Below are positions 12,949 to 24,654 of a DNA stretch of 64,000 bases, piece after piece. How positions within the stretch are numbered: the stretch's first letter is position 1; the number at the start of each line of letters is the position of its first letter. The notes below the pieces were generated by a model that was given only the letters and a program-made list of their open reading frames with translations, searched no databases and had not been told where the DNA came from. The translations under genes were made by a program, and so were the position numbers. This DNA comes from Phorcus lineatus (taxonomy: Eukaryota; Mollusca; Gastropoda; Trochida; Trochidae). Location of the stretch: positions 16,399,304-16,463,303 of the forward strand of contig OV121090.1 in NCBI GenBank assembly GCA_921293015.1. The letters run 5' to 3'.

Positions 12949-15900
12949 TGGAAATGGTTATTATGTGATGATTTGTTATCAGTCTGCATTATTATTTTAG
13001 AGTTTTTATCCCCAGCTACAGCAAAGTTGTGGTGTGTATTATGATGGGCAAGGTACTTCCATCCATTACACATTGTGTCCGGCTCATACCTTTGCATCTA
13101 ATCAACCCTTTCACTTAATATTTGCAATGAAAATTCAGATATATCTAATGATGCGTCAATATCAACATTATCAACATTTTTGAAAATATCTCTAAACATT
13201 TGGCGATTTGAGGGGGGGGGGGGGGGGGGGGGGGTTGAATTTGTAAATTTTGTAGGATCATAAATGGTTCTCTTTTTTGGCTCGTTAAAGGCCAAATTCA
13301 TCACAGAGATCCAGAAACACATGAAGATTGTTTTGAAAAATAAATAATTTAAGATATGTATTTCGGGTCCCGAAATAATGACATCATAATACTGAAATGA
13401 TCCAGTCTCCTCCGCTATGCTACTTTGTGTATTGGCATTTTATATTTATTATGATCACAAACATAATTGAAATATTTCTTTTAAATTATGTGAGTTTGTT
13501 CAAACTATGTTGATTTCACTTTGTTTTTGATTGAACAGTTTCCTTCTTTCATCCTTTACAACATTTCAAATGACATAAAAGTCATAGAAAAATCTTAAAT
13601 TGTTGAAATATAAAAAACTTTAGAAAAAGATTGTGCCAGTTGCGGGGGATACAGCTTGACCATGTCAGCTGCTTATTGCCTTAAATGACTAGATTAATTA
13701 TGAACAAGTTTACCAATGGGTGATTCATTCAAAATACACATCACTCTGTATTGTTTCTTGGCCTTTCTTCACTATGTGATTGAATTTTTTAACAGTTAAA
13801 GCCCACTGTGAAAAGCAATAAACCAGGATTGCTATTACTAGATCAATGACTAAGTTTGAGTGTTTTCTTGGTTTTGTGGTTAATTATCATGTGAATTAAA
13901 GGCTGAAACTCTACAGCATAATGCGGTCTGCGAACAATTCCTTTGGGTTTACGTGAACATTTGTTTTGGTTAATATGTCAATCAAGGAAATATTATTTTC
14001 ATTTCTGATGATAATGAACATTTGAATTGTTTTCCTGCATAATTGTTTTAACTCATCAGACCTGAACTCGCGTGTGCAGCGTCCGGCCCTCAGCATCCAT
14101 CGTCAGTTGGTGTAAGCTTTTATCATTTCTTACTCTCCATCAAAAACTGCTGCACCCCAAAGGGTTAATTTTTATTGGGATGAACCTTGAACTGAGGTGA
14201 TCCAAATTTATACATAAGTATGAGACTGACCCCCTCTAGTACAGGGGTGGCAGATAAAATCCCTTCATTATCTGCTTCTCTTAAAACAATTGGCATAAGA
14301 GACTGAAATTTGAAGAGTCACATTTTTCTGACATGAGGACTCAAATTCATTAATTTGGTATTGACCCTCCCCCCCCCCTTCAAATATAGGCATGGAAGGG
14401 TGTCCATCCTCCAATATTCTTTCTCTTATTTTCAAGAAACGAAAAATGCTAGGATTCTCAAATTTTGAAATTACAATCATTGTAGGATGGAAATTAAGGT
14501 GTGTAAATTTCATTGTCCACCCCCCCAATAATATTGGCATGGCAGGAGTGCAGTTATGGTGATTCACCAAAAACCAAACTTGTTGGTGTAGAAAGCTGGA
14601 ATCTTTAGAAAAATATCTTTGTTCCATTAAGAATAAAGTTTGTAGATATGACCACCCTTCAAATATGTGTGTGGCAGGATACCCATCCTCAAATCCTCTG
14701 TTGTATATTTTTCAGAGACCAATCATGCATTTTGAGAATATCATCTTTGTAGGTTTGAGACAAAGATGTGTAAATTTTTTCGTCCTACCCCAAAAACAAT
14801 AAGAGTGTGGCAGGGGTTCATATGGTGTGGCAGGTTTTCAAATAAAAAGCATACCATTTTTTAAAGCTTTGTAATTTATTCATATTGATAGGGTAATAAG
14901 GACTCAATTTAGCCGAAGTTCATGTCTGTAGCACAATTTATAAGCAAAATATAAACATAAGATGAAATGGTTGAAGCAATGTTATACTGTATGATTGAGC
15001 TCGTAAGGACCATATTTAATTAACATTGAATCTAGCAGTACCAGTAACCAGAGATAGGCAAATAATGCACTGACACTGGATAATTTTGGTAAAATATTTC
15101 ATTTGGAGAATTAATGGGTATGTATCTTAGTCTTGAACATCAACAATACAACGGCTGATGAGCTACAGAGCCCATGGCTCTATTTTTTTATGACATATTC
15201 AGGAAAGTGGATTTTAAGAACTCACTTGGTGGATTGTTTTACTAAAACTCTAATTAACTTTCTCTCTATTTGATCTTCTTTCAGAATGGGACTTTGGCAT
15301 ATTTGATAACAATAATTTCAAACACGTAAATGAGACAAATTTATTTTATTTTACGTTATTGTACATATGATCTGGTAAAGCCATCCATAGTAATTATATT
15401 ATGCCTATTTGTACAGTGATATGTTGTAACACATTCAATTCCAGCATATAAGTTGTTGAGATGCTGTACAAGTAACAGAAATAAATGAAGTATATAAACA
15501 ATGTTTTATATTTTCATTTCAATCTTTTAGATAATAAAAGAAATTGTTTTAAATCAGTCATGCATGACCATATGTAAATGTCAAGCGAACACTTTATGGA
15601 TACATTCATAACATAAATAACAAATGAGTAAAATGGTCCTTGAATGACTGATCATAAGTTTTAAATAAAACTGTTTATAGTTATAGCATTTTCTTGTAAA
15701 AATTATACCTGCACAGTTTTCGTTGCAAGTTATATTAAGTAGACAGCACCAACAAGAAGATAAACCACATTAACCTAAAAGAACATGGCAAAACATAATG
15801 ACATAACAATTACACGCCTTTCACTTAAGTACTTAAGTTTATAGATTTAGGTAAATCAATTAGCATTACAAAATTATCAATATGATGATCATCAATTTCA

Positions 15901-16631
15901 AGACAAACTCCTTGCTACAAAATCATTTTAAACAAGCAATGTATTGTCAAGTATTGGGTGTTGAATAATTCATGAATACATAACTTAACAAAAGTCTTTG
16001 AAAAAATTAATCTTATTAGCAACTTTTACAACTTTCAAAACCTGATGTTTCAGAATGAATGCATACTCTTTCCATAACAGAGAAGTTGTTGCTATTATCC
16101 AGATTTTCTGTTGTTCTAGATTCCATTACCTTCCAAGGTTTACAAATATCGATAAAGGACGAACAAGAGGTAGGTTAACAAGTCACATGCTTTTATGTAA
16201 TAAACAAAGATGATGGAATGGCTATGGTATTGCATAGTTAACCTTTCTTTGTCATACAAACACTTGAGCAGTACACTATCTAAGATCTTGAGGTGCAGTC
16301 ATAACCCTTTTCTTTGCTGCCAGGAGACTTCACCTTTAACACAGGTTCTAGAACTTTTTTGAGAGGGTCTGTTTTTATCAATTTGTAACTACAAATTATT
16401 CCCTGATATGTAAGCTTCATGGTATATAAAGTAAATTCTATTATAAAAAAAATTGTTAAACGTGGACAAATATGTCCTTGGGAACTTACACTTTTGTGCA
16501 AAAGTATTATGCGTATTTGACAAATAATAATTGTTTAATAATGAATAGTTGCACTTCTAAAAAATTGCATCTACCATTAAAGACTCAAACACCAGATTAA
16601 TTGTTTGTTGAATATTATGACATGTTGGTTG
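12949..16631. other. Convergent intergenic region between CCNDBP1 and TRIQK
   Basis: No coding exon is seen. It contains a run of 23 G at 13212-13234 and a tandemly arranged, degenerate repeat family at about 14120-14860. The recurring phrases there are 'ttcaaatata(g)gnntgg' and 'gcataagagactgaaatt'. The part next to 16631 is presumably the TRIQK 3' UTR; TTTATT at 15340-15345 could be its polyadenylation signal on the minus strand. Confidence 0.45.
13212..13234 (+). repeat. Homopolymer run of 23 G
   Basis: An uninterrupted poly-G tract. On the minus strand it creates a false proline-rich reading frame. Such tracts can form G-quadruplexes and are length-unstable in assemblies. Confidence 0.9.
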
Positions 16632-17702
16632 CTAATCCATGAAAGAGACATCATCATCAGCAGCCGTGCCTAGATTCCATAGAAGCAGCAAGTAGAGTCC
16701 TATCATCAAAGCTATAACTGCACCCGCAACTAATATGATCTCCTGAAACAAAGTCAGAAGAGAAAAAGTTGGTAAACAAGTCTTCAATCTCAAAACACAT
16801 CTATAAACTATAATCTATAAAGTTTACAAATAAACATGTAACTAGTCTTTAATGAAAATTATACAAGTTAAATGAGATCAAATCATATAATTCAAAGTTT
16901 TTATCTGCTAGTCTTTGGGTCATTACTGAGGCAAAAAACATGATTAAAGAGACTGAATGACTGAATTCAAGGAAATTATTTTGTTCATTTATGATGCTAT
17001 ATCGTATGCTTAGATATATACTGTTATGTGTTATTATATTGAGCATTCTGAATGACTGAGATACCGTTCTGAGTAGTCAATTTACAGGCATTACAACTCA
17101 TTAACAAAGGATGCAATCATAAACAGTATATGATAAACATGTAATCCAGGGAAATTTCATGGTGAGCAAGTAAATGGTTGAGAATATAAATATAGAGAGT
17201 ATCCCCTTCAACTATTTACCTGTATTGACATTGCAGATCGTTTCTGATCAATCTGTCGTTTTCTTTCCTTTGCATCTTTCTTTGCTTTCTTGTTATCCTG
17301 CTTTCCTGTTGTGGTAACAAAAACATTCATCCCAACATTTACGAAATTAAGTGTGACAGAAATATTTATTCAACTCAAATGAAGCAAAATCTAAATTCTG
17401 GCTCAATAAACTGATGGTAAAACATTTATTTAATTTTTTAAGTTTACTTACCTTGCAATAGATAATAAATTGACTCATACAAAACTATTTTACAAATAAT
17501 GGTTTGAGTATAATGTCATTATGATTGTCTTTAGGCTAAATTAAGAGCCTTTCTATATGTTGATTTTTATAACTAGCAAAACAAAATTGATCTGCCCAAG
17601 CCGTACACAATGGTTGAATATAAAGAATATTATATTACCGATTTGTTTTCTATACGACTCTACTGGGGTCATGTGTGTTGCGCTGGCATCTTTACGACCC
17701 AT
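16632..17702 (-). CDS. TRIQK: TRIQK, triple QxxK/R motif-containing protein
   Basis: TRIQK is a small ER-membrane protein whose function is poorly defined. Coding exons (minus strand): 17639-17702, 17220-17305 and 16632-16742, giving 86 residues, the same length as human. The N-terminus MGRKDASATHMTP leads into ESYRKQIGKQDNKK, then a basic helix (KERKRQIDQKR). A single membrane segment follows (EIILVAGAVIALMIGLYLLL, about residues 51-70), ending in an acidic tail (DDDVSFMD). The ATG at 17702 matches the family start. The coding start exon begins at 17763 after a CAG acceptor. A noncoding first exon probably ends at 18260, where AG/GTGAGTT is a strong minus-strand donor. The first of the three QxxK motifs is lost (S in place of Q). 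Confidence 0.92.
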
Positions 17703-18260
17703 TATGAATGGCTGAATTTGTAGAACTTTGGTTTTCACTATTTACTTGACATCGTTGACTAGCCTGTGAATGAAACATCTATTAACAATCATTCATGACA
17801 AAGGCAGTTTTGTTAGTAGATAATAAACTCGTTACTGTACAGTACAGTAATATTCACCTCCTTCAACTAGAAGGATCGGTGTTCTTTAAAACACATTTGT
17901 AAGTGTCATGCGTTTCAGATTAACGATATGTTTTTATTTTTCATCAGTTACATTTTATTATCGTTCTCAGTCATACACACATTTTGCCATGTTGTCAAAC
18001 TCCCAACGCGTCAAGACATAAACAAATTAGATTGCTTTAGGGGGTTTGGTTGACACTCTATTTTTTTTAAATCCAGAAAACCTTTTTTCAAATGAGTTAT
18101 TTAATCGCAATTACATTACTTTAAAGGTTCCAGACTACTTTAATAAATCTGCATTATGTTACGCTCATCGTGTTGTTCATAAATGGTGACTAACCGGTTG
18201 ACTTCCCTTTTCGAAGAATGGAATCGTTTACCTAAACTTCCGGTTACAAAACAACTCACC

Positions 18261-18700
18261 TAAATCGAAATGACACGCAAACGAAATAATTTGGTATATC
18301 AAAATTGATGGGAAACAATTTATAGTCTTTTGTGTCCTTCTTGATTTTTTTACAAAGGTCATTGTTGTTGTAGCTCTATAGTTAAAGTTTAATATATACT
18401 GCACAGAAGAAGCATTTAATGATTAATTATTTGCATTGTTAACGACATGGGAATTCTTCACTTATGTAATCTCATCAAGTATTCGGATCACTAATATGGA
18501 TAATAGTTACGTCTTCTATTTTTCTTACAGGGGTAAAATTTTAATAGGAGTTTTAAAAAAACCATTTCACTCAAAGACCAACAACAATTAGCCCTAGCTG
18601 TTCCTCATTTCGCTGACAGGGACAACCAACAAAAACTTCTTTCAGGCATTGTCAAATAGAGACTATAATAAAACAGCAGAAAGCCAAACCTATTTCTTGG
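18261..18700. promoter_or_regulatory. Putative bidirectional promoter region TRIQK/NKIRAS
   Basis: TRIQK transcription (minus) appears to start above 18260 and NKIRAS transcription (plus) to have a noncoding exon ending at 18794 with AAAG/GTAAGT. The two starts are therefore within about 0.5 kb, head to head. No TATA box or CpG cluster is distinct enough to place a start site. Confidence 0.4.
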
Positions 18701-19623
18701 CCTGAGAGCTTTGATGTTCACGAAAATGATTGCTCGAAACATAATTCTTTTGTTAAAAAGAATTACTGCCTTGCAAACTCCTTTCTAATGAAAGGTAAGT
18801 GAATTTGTCGTTTACTATTTAAAATCTATCATATACATCTTCATAGTTGAAATAATGTAATTGTTACATGTGACACATGTGTGTGAGTTTGATTTCTTTA
18901 TCCCGCTTCATGTTAAATAAGCGTTGCCTGTTGTTGAAAGTTTAATCTTTACAAAAGTGAAATAAATTTTATAGTGTCGAATGTCAATGCGAAATTTGAA
19001 AGTCAGGTTGGCCAAAAACTTCATTTCATCATAGGATGTGTTTTTTATAGTTAAGATCTGGCGCTATTTGTTTAGAAAAATGTGATCATCAACCCTTACA
19101 GAATGTGGGCAGCTGTTGATAAAGTCTTTAGCCGAAGTTTCAGTTCGTCGATATTTTACGTGCGCTTCTTTTAGTACAGGATGATCCTTTTACATTATTT
19201 CACCCTACGTAATAATACAATACGTCGAACACCATCAACTGTATATCATATAATCCGCAAAAACGTCTAGCCGTCATTAACAATTTCTCCCAGTTCTGAT
19301 ACTGAAGGTTATATATATATATATTTGTCTCTCTCTTGGGTTTCTGCCATGTGTTCGCTTGAAGATCTCATTCATATAGATAATATCATTTTATTTTCGC
19401 TTAATGTCATTCCATCATAAACTTAGGATTATAGTTATCGTCTGAACTCAAAATAACTTTTAAAAACATGAACTGTCGGAATAAGGGTGTTTCGATTGAA
19501 GTAAAGTTTTAGGAGCAACTTGACTGTGACGACAATGAACTAGGGGGAGGTAACAATGTAAACATCTTCAGAAAGAATTCAACAATCTGCTTTTTGAACT
19601 AGCTATCGAAAACAAAAAGCGGG

Positions 19624-19857
19624 GAAATCATAGGGTTATTTCATGACTTTTCTATTTGATGTAGGTTTGTAATAAGTAGCAGATGTTTGTAAATTATATT
19701 ATAGAATCGTCCAGCGTCAGCTATAGGTGGTTCACTCGAGGAAATCATGGGATTATTTCATGATTTTGCTTTTTGTTGTAGGTTGTATTGAATAGCAGAT
19801 GTTTGTAAATTATATGATATAATTGTCCAGCGTCTGTTTTAAAATTCACTGGATATC
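19624..19857. repeat. Tandem duplication, about 117-bp unit x2
   Basis: The segment starting GAAATCATAGGGTTATTTCA at 19624 recurs in diverged form at 19741 (GAAATCATGGGATTATTTCA). Both copies continue with AGCAGATGTTTGTAAATTAT and end in GTCCAGCGTC. It lies in the 5'-UTR intron of NKIRAS. An (AT)n tract sits nearby at about 19310-19325. Confidence 0.8.
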
Positions 19858-20405
19858 ATGTTTGTTTTTGGTAGGACCAATTATGTAAACATTATCTTTT
19901 TCTTTTTGTTTTCGTCAGTTTACAATATCACAAAAACAAGTTAAGTATTCTCTTTAATATCTAAGGCATAAATATGTTGATCATATCAGAAGTATTTATT
20001 GAATTTTCAACAACAAAGATGTTACAAAGGTCATCAATCAAGTTGTGTTCGCAAGATGGATATTTTTTATTGATGATAACCATTCAAATTACATAGTATC
20101 TTGTTGGCATGGAATAATATATTCGATTTATAAGGTCCCCAACATTTGTTAAAACACAATTCCGCTGAGTGAGTCTGCTTGCTCACCAATGTGTATTATC
20201 ATCACTCATACTTCCTGTAAGGTTTTAGGTTGAACCGTCTCATTGAAATCAAATATTACCATATGTTCATAATAGTATTTAGATGTCATAGTTCACTAAG
20301 ATTTTATTTTAGTTCATACGAAATTTAATAAACAGCTTCTCATTTGCTCATTTTCAGGAAGATGTTCCTCTAACATAAAAACCGAAATTGCTCCTCAAAA
20401 TCAGA

Positions 20406-23400
20406 ATGCCTGTGAAAATAGCCAAGATCCTGATGTGCGGACAGACAGGGGTAGGGAAGACAGCAATGGTCGAGCAACTTCTGTATGGCAACCATGTTGC
20501 TGAATCTATGGTAGGTAGTATTGAATTAGCAGGCAGTCACCGAGAAAAGATTTTGTTTATTAGTGGGATAATGATCATGTGGATTTTCTTGTTTAAACAT
20601 AAATATAAACTGATTAAAATGCAAAACAGTTGGAAGAAGTAACCGCAAGTTTATGTTTTGGGTACTTCAAATACATGTATGTTGGTTGGGTGATCGAAAT
20701 GGGCTCATTCATTTAAAAAGAATCCATCAATGAAGCATGACATTCTAGATTAGTCTAATGATTAACTATCTGATACCTGGTGAAGATTTTAACCATATAT
20801 ATTTAGAAGTTATAACATGGCATTTTAATTACCATAATTTATATCAGCCTGAGCCCTCATATCAGCCTGAAGGCTGCAGGCCTGAGGCAGGGCTGCCTAC
20901 TTGTACTCTTTTGGAGTATTTTGTACACTTGAAAGTCTTAAAATATGATTGTACACCAATGTTGCAGATTGTTCACCTATTCTGATAAAATCAGTTCTTC
21001 ATTTCATGGAAATATTTTTGGAATATTCGATTGCTATGTGTTTCAAATTCAATTTGAACTGTATATTCTTAGTTAACTAAGTGAGAAAAGGTTTCGACAT
21101 GTCAAACCAGATCATGATAGGTTGGAACTATCAGTAAAAATACTAGCTTCATTGTTTTTTGTACACATAAAAATTTCTAAATACACCTAAGTTACAATAT
21201 GTCTACACATTCACCGAACAGAAGGTAGGCAGGTCTGCAGAGGGCTAGTATGGTTGGACGGCTGATCTGGGGTATGGTTTGAAAAATGACATTATTATCT
21301 AATAATGAATTTATAAATCCTTTCCAAGACAAAAGTTTGTTAAAATTTATGTAAGCAGTGGCACTTTAAAAATTTACCGATAAGAAGCATACGTAAATCT
21401 TATTATTTTAAAGTTTTCCTTTAAACAAAATGAGTTTACCCTAGTTGAAACTACTCTGATTCTACATTTCATAAGACATTGGCTATGCTTGATTTGCAAC
21501 CCGGTGGTATGACTGCGTCCTGTGCGTGCGCCAACACACTTGATTCAACTTGAGCCTGTTATAGACTCAGCTGGTCTCATTTCAGGCGTATACGCCACTA
21601 AGCAAATCAAGCATAGACAAAAATTATGCAGTCTTTCCTGGATTCTGCAGTTACAGAATAAATCATGGAAATAGGCTTTTAGCGCAGAAAATGGTAAGGT
21701 TCCTTGAAAAGATATTTTAATGCAGAATTCACAATTTTTCTGTTGCAGAATCTACTCATTTTTTAGAGTTGGATATAAATTCACACAAAAAATAAATTAA
21801 GAAGTTTTGCTCAAGTAATAATTATGTATGTTTACACAAAAGCAATATGGGTTACGGAGATACAGGTTACCAAGTATATTTTTCATAACTCAAGATGTTA
21901 CATTCACCAATTTATCATTTGAAAACAATACATGCTGCTACATCAGCATATTTGTCTCTGCCTAGCTCCATCATATACCCTGATATCCTTCGGCCTAAAA
22001 CATTCGTATCGCTAAATATAACAAGCCAATGAAATGACTCGCATTCAGCAATGAATGGCTATATTATTGCCAAGTTTTGGAAATACAGCATGGTTGCATT
22101 TTTTCCTTTAGAATTTGCCCAGTGAGATAATCATAATATCATGATATATATATCTGTTTACTTTTAGAATCTCCATCCTACCATCGAAGATATATACACT
22201 GCTGTCATTGAAACAGACCGAGGAGTCAAAGAAAAAATAAGAATATTTGACATTGGAGGTCTTGTGAGTATTTTTTTTTTAGCTCTTTTGAAGGACTCAC
22301 TATCCAATTTTTTTATGCCATAAGTAATGTTAATTGTTGAAGAGCATTTGTGAATTTAAATTTTTTAAAAAGGCCATTTTACTATTAAGAAAATGGTATG
22401 AGTTCAAGTGATTGTTAAGTTGACCAAAACCTCATATTGTCATTATCAATTAGCAAATTTTTCTAAACAATTTGTTTCCTCTCTTTAGGATGTCAACAAC
22501 ACTGATTTGCCGAAACACTATCTCAATTTCCCTGATGTGAGTAAAGTTCATGGTGTGCTTGTCATCCAGGCTGCTGTGATGGAACACAACATTTTGCTTA
22601 ACAGTGCACTGCACTCAAAACCATGCAGGGGATAATGATTCAGATGATGATATTTAGTTGGTCTCTCTGTATCGTATTTGGGGGCGGGATAGCACAATGG
22701 CTAGCGTGTTCAACTTCAGATCAAAAGTTTGAATCTCGACGGGGGCTTGGCAACCTTGTCTTCAGTAGAAAACTGTTCTACACGTAGTAAGGTTTGGGTG
22801 CAGTGCTACACTGAATTTCAGCGCAGTACCACCCATGGTCCTCTAGTTCCAGCTGTTGCTCACGTTTCATGGCAATGCATAGCCATAAGTGAAATACTTT
22901 TGAAAGCGGCATTAAACCCCAAATCACCACACCTGTATGGAATTAAAAATGATATAGATTATAAAGGAAATTTTAGCATGAATACTATGCAAGTTATATG
23001 AATATGTTTAAAAATATGTCACTTTCTTTGACCTATGAAAATTGAGCATTCAACAAATGAACGTAACATTATAACCATTGTAATAACATTTTGTTTAAAT
23101 GTATTAAAAACTTTGACTAGTCAAGAATCATAATTTACAATTTCAGGGTTTTGTTCTTGTGTATGATGTCACAAGCTTTGAGTCCTTCAAAAAACTTGAT
23201 AAATTGAAGAAAGATATTGACAAAACAAGGGACAAAAAAGAGGTAAATCATTTCCTCATATTTCTGAGTTTACACATCCCAAAACATCCTTTGATGTTAT
23301 GCACACTGTTTAGAAGTTATCTATCTAATTCATGTAAATCCAGTAATTCAATGTGTCTGCATGGGAAGAAAATTGCAATATGTGACATTTGTTATTTTCA

Positions 23401-24654
23401 TTGAACTAAAATATCAAAACTGATTTTGGCTTATGTCAATCTTAGAGGAATATGATAAATGAGAAATAGTCATCAACATGTTTTAACATGGTTATGCAGC
23501 AATTATTCCGTCTTTTATTTTGAAAACAGCTTTTATAAATATCCTTTATATTTACTTCAAATGCCTACTCATTTCTTGCATATTTTCATTTATTTAGACT
23601 AGTGATTCTCCAAAGCTTCTCCAAAGTTTTACAATTTCTTGATAAACATGTTTACTTTAAATGTGTTTGTAGGTGCACATCATCGCTGTTGGCAACAGGA
23701 GCGAGGAGACCGAGAACAGACAAGTGGACTTCACGACAGCCATGAACTGGGCGTCCAAGGAGAAGAGTAAGTGCTCAAACCTTTCATACTTGACTCACAG
23801 ATATTGAAATTACTGTACCACCTAGTATCTCTTACCATTCTGCAACTGTACGCTGTTTAATTTAAAAGACATACTATGAGTGTTTAAAAGTTAGTTTAAG
23901 GTCATTGACTCACCTGGTGTGTTGATTTCTTTGTTGTCCATTTTATTCTATTTGAATCATTAATAAATTAGTTCTGGAAATATTCTCAAGGACATTCTTC
24001 AAAATCCATATGTGAGATACGAGCCTGTAGAAAGACAGACTATGAAGATGACCTAAGCAGGATGATATCACTGTGCAAAGATTACATATTGTGAATAGAT
24101 GGTGTAGACTTTCCAAATTACTTGTCTGTCCTGATGAATTTTGAATGCTCTTTCAAAATCTATATTGCATAATGATGGTTTTTCTTTCAGTAAGACTATG
24201 GGAAGTTTCAGTAACCAACCGTCAGTCTCTTGTGGAGCCGTTTGTTTGGCTAGCCTCCAAGATTACCACTCCTCCCAGTAAGTTAAAGGGACAGTTGGAT
24301 TGCAGTGGTCAAGAGATTATCCCAGCAAATAACCACACTGAGAGCTGACTCATGCCTTAAGGCCATCCGATTCTAGGCCTGATCAGCTAATTGCACCAGA
24401 ATGTCTTTTTTTGACATACCTTGACTATAAGCCTGCAATAGAATGTTTGTTAAATATGCAAGCCATAAAGCGATTGTTTCCAAAATTGTTGTCAGATAAA
24501 TTTATCATTCTTTTTGTTTATCAAACAAAGGACCCAAGCATTGAATTTCTGACAAATATTGTTCACATAATGATCTATTCAATTTTTTTTCTTTACAGGC
24601 AAATCAACGTTTCTCCCAGGAAGGAAGGCAAAGACAGCCAGTGTGGAGAACTAG
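20406..24654 (+). CDS. NKIRAS1/NKIRAS2: NF-kappa-B inhibitor-interacting Ras-like protein (kappa-B-Ras)
   Basis: Atypical Ras-family small G protein; vertebrate members bind I-kappa-B PEST domains and slow its degradation, and also act on RalGAP. Exons: 20406-20510, 22168-22263, 22489-22536, 23147-23242, 23673-23766, 24191-24277 and 24599-24654; 193 residues (human 191-192). The P-loop is GQTGVGKT (residues 12-19), followed by [23 protein letters not shown] and switch II DIGGL (63-67). Ras Gln61 is replaced by Leu, as expected for a GTPase-poor member. The G4 motif is GNRSE instead of NKxD. The [12 protein letters not shown] block is family-typical. There is no CAAX box, as in other members. 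The 5' UTR is spliced: an exon ends at 18794 and the coding one begins at 20358. A SINE sits in intron 3. The C-terminus (ASVEN) looks closer to NKIRAS1. Confidence 0.93.
21483..21616. mobile_element. 134-bp MITE with perfect 15-bp terminal inverted repeats
   Basis: CTATGCTTGATTTGC at 21483-21497 is exactly inverted at 21602-21616. The interior is GC-richer than its surroundings (GTCCTGTGCGTGCGCC). It lies in NKIRAS intron 1; no coding content. Confidence 0.75.
22681..22932 (+). mobile_element. tRNA-derived SINE, older copy
   Basis: Same family as the copy at 10897. The head (GGGGCGGGATAGCACAATGG) and body align, but the B box is degraded and part of the middle is deleted. The tail GAAAGCGGCATTAAACCCC is typical. 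It lies in NKIRAS intron 3. Confidence 0.85.

Noticed and set aside
13098-13322. Minus-strand frame with a poly-proline run
   Set aside because: Created by the 23-G homopolymer; no splice context and no homology.
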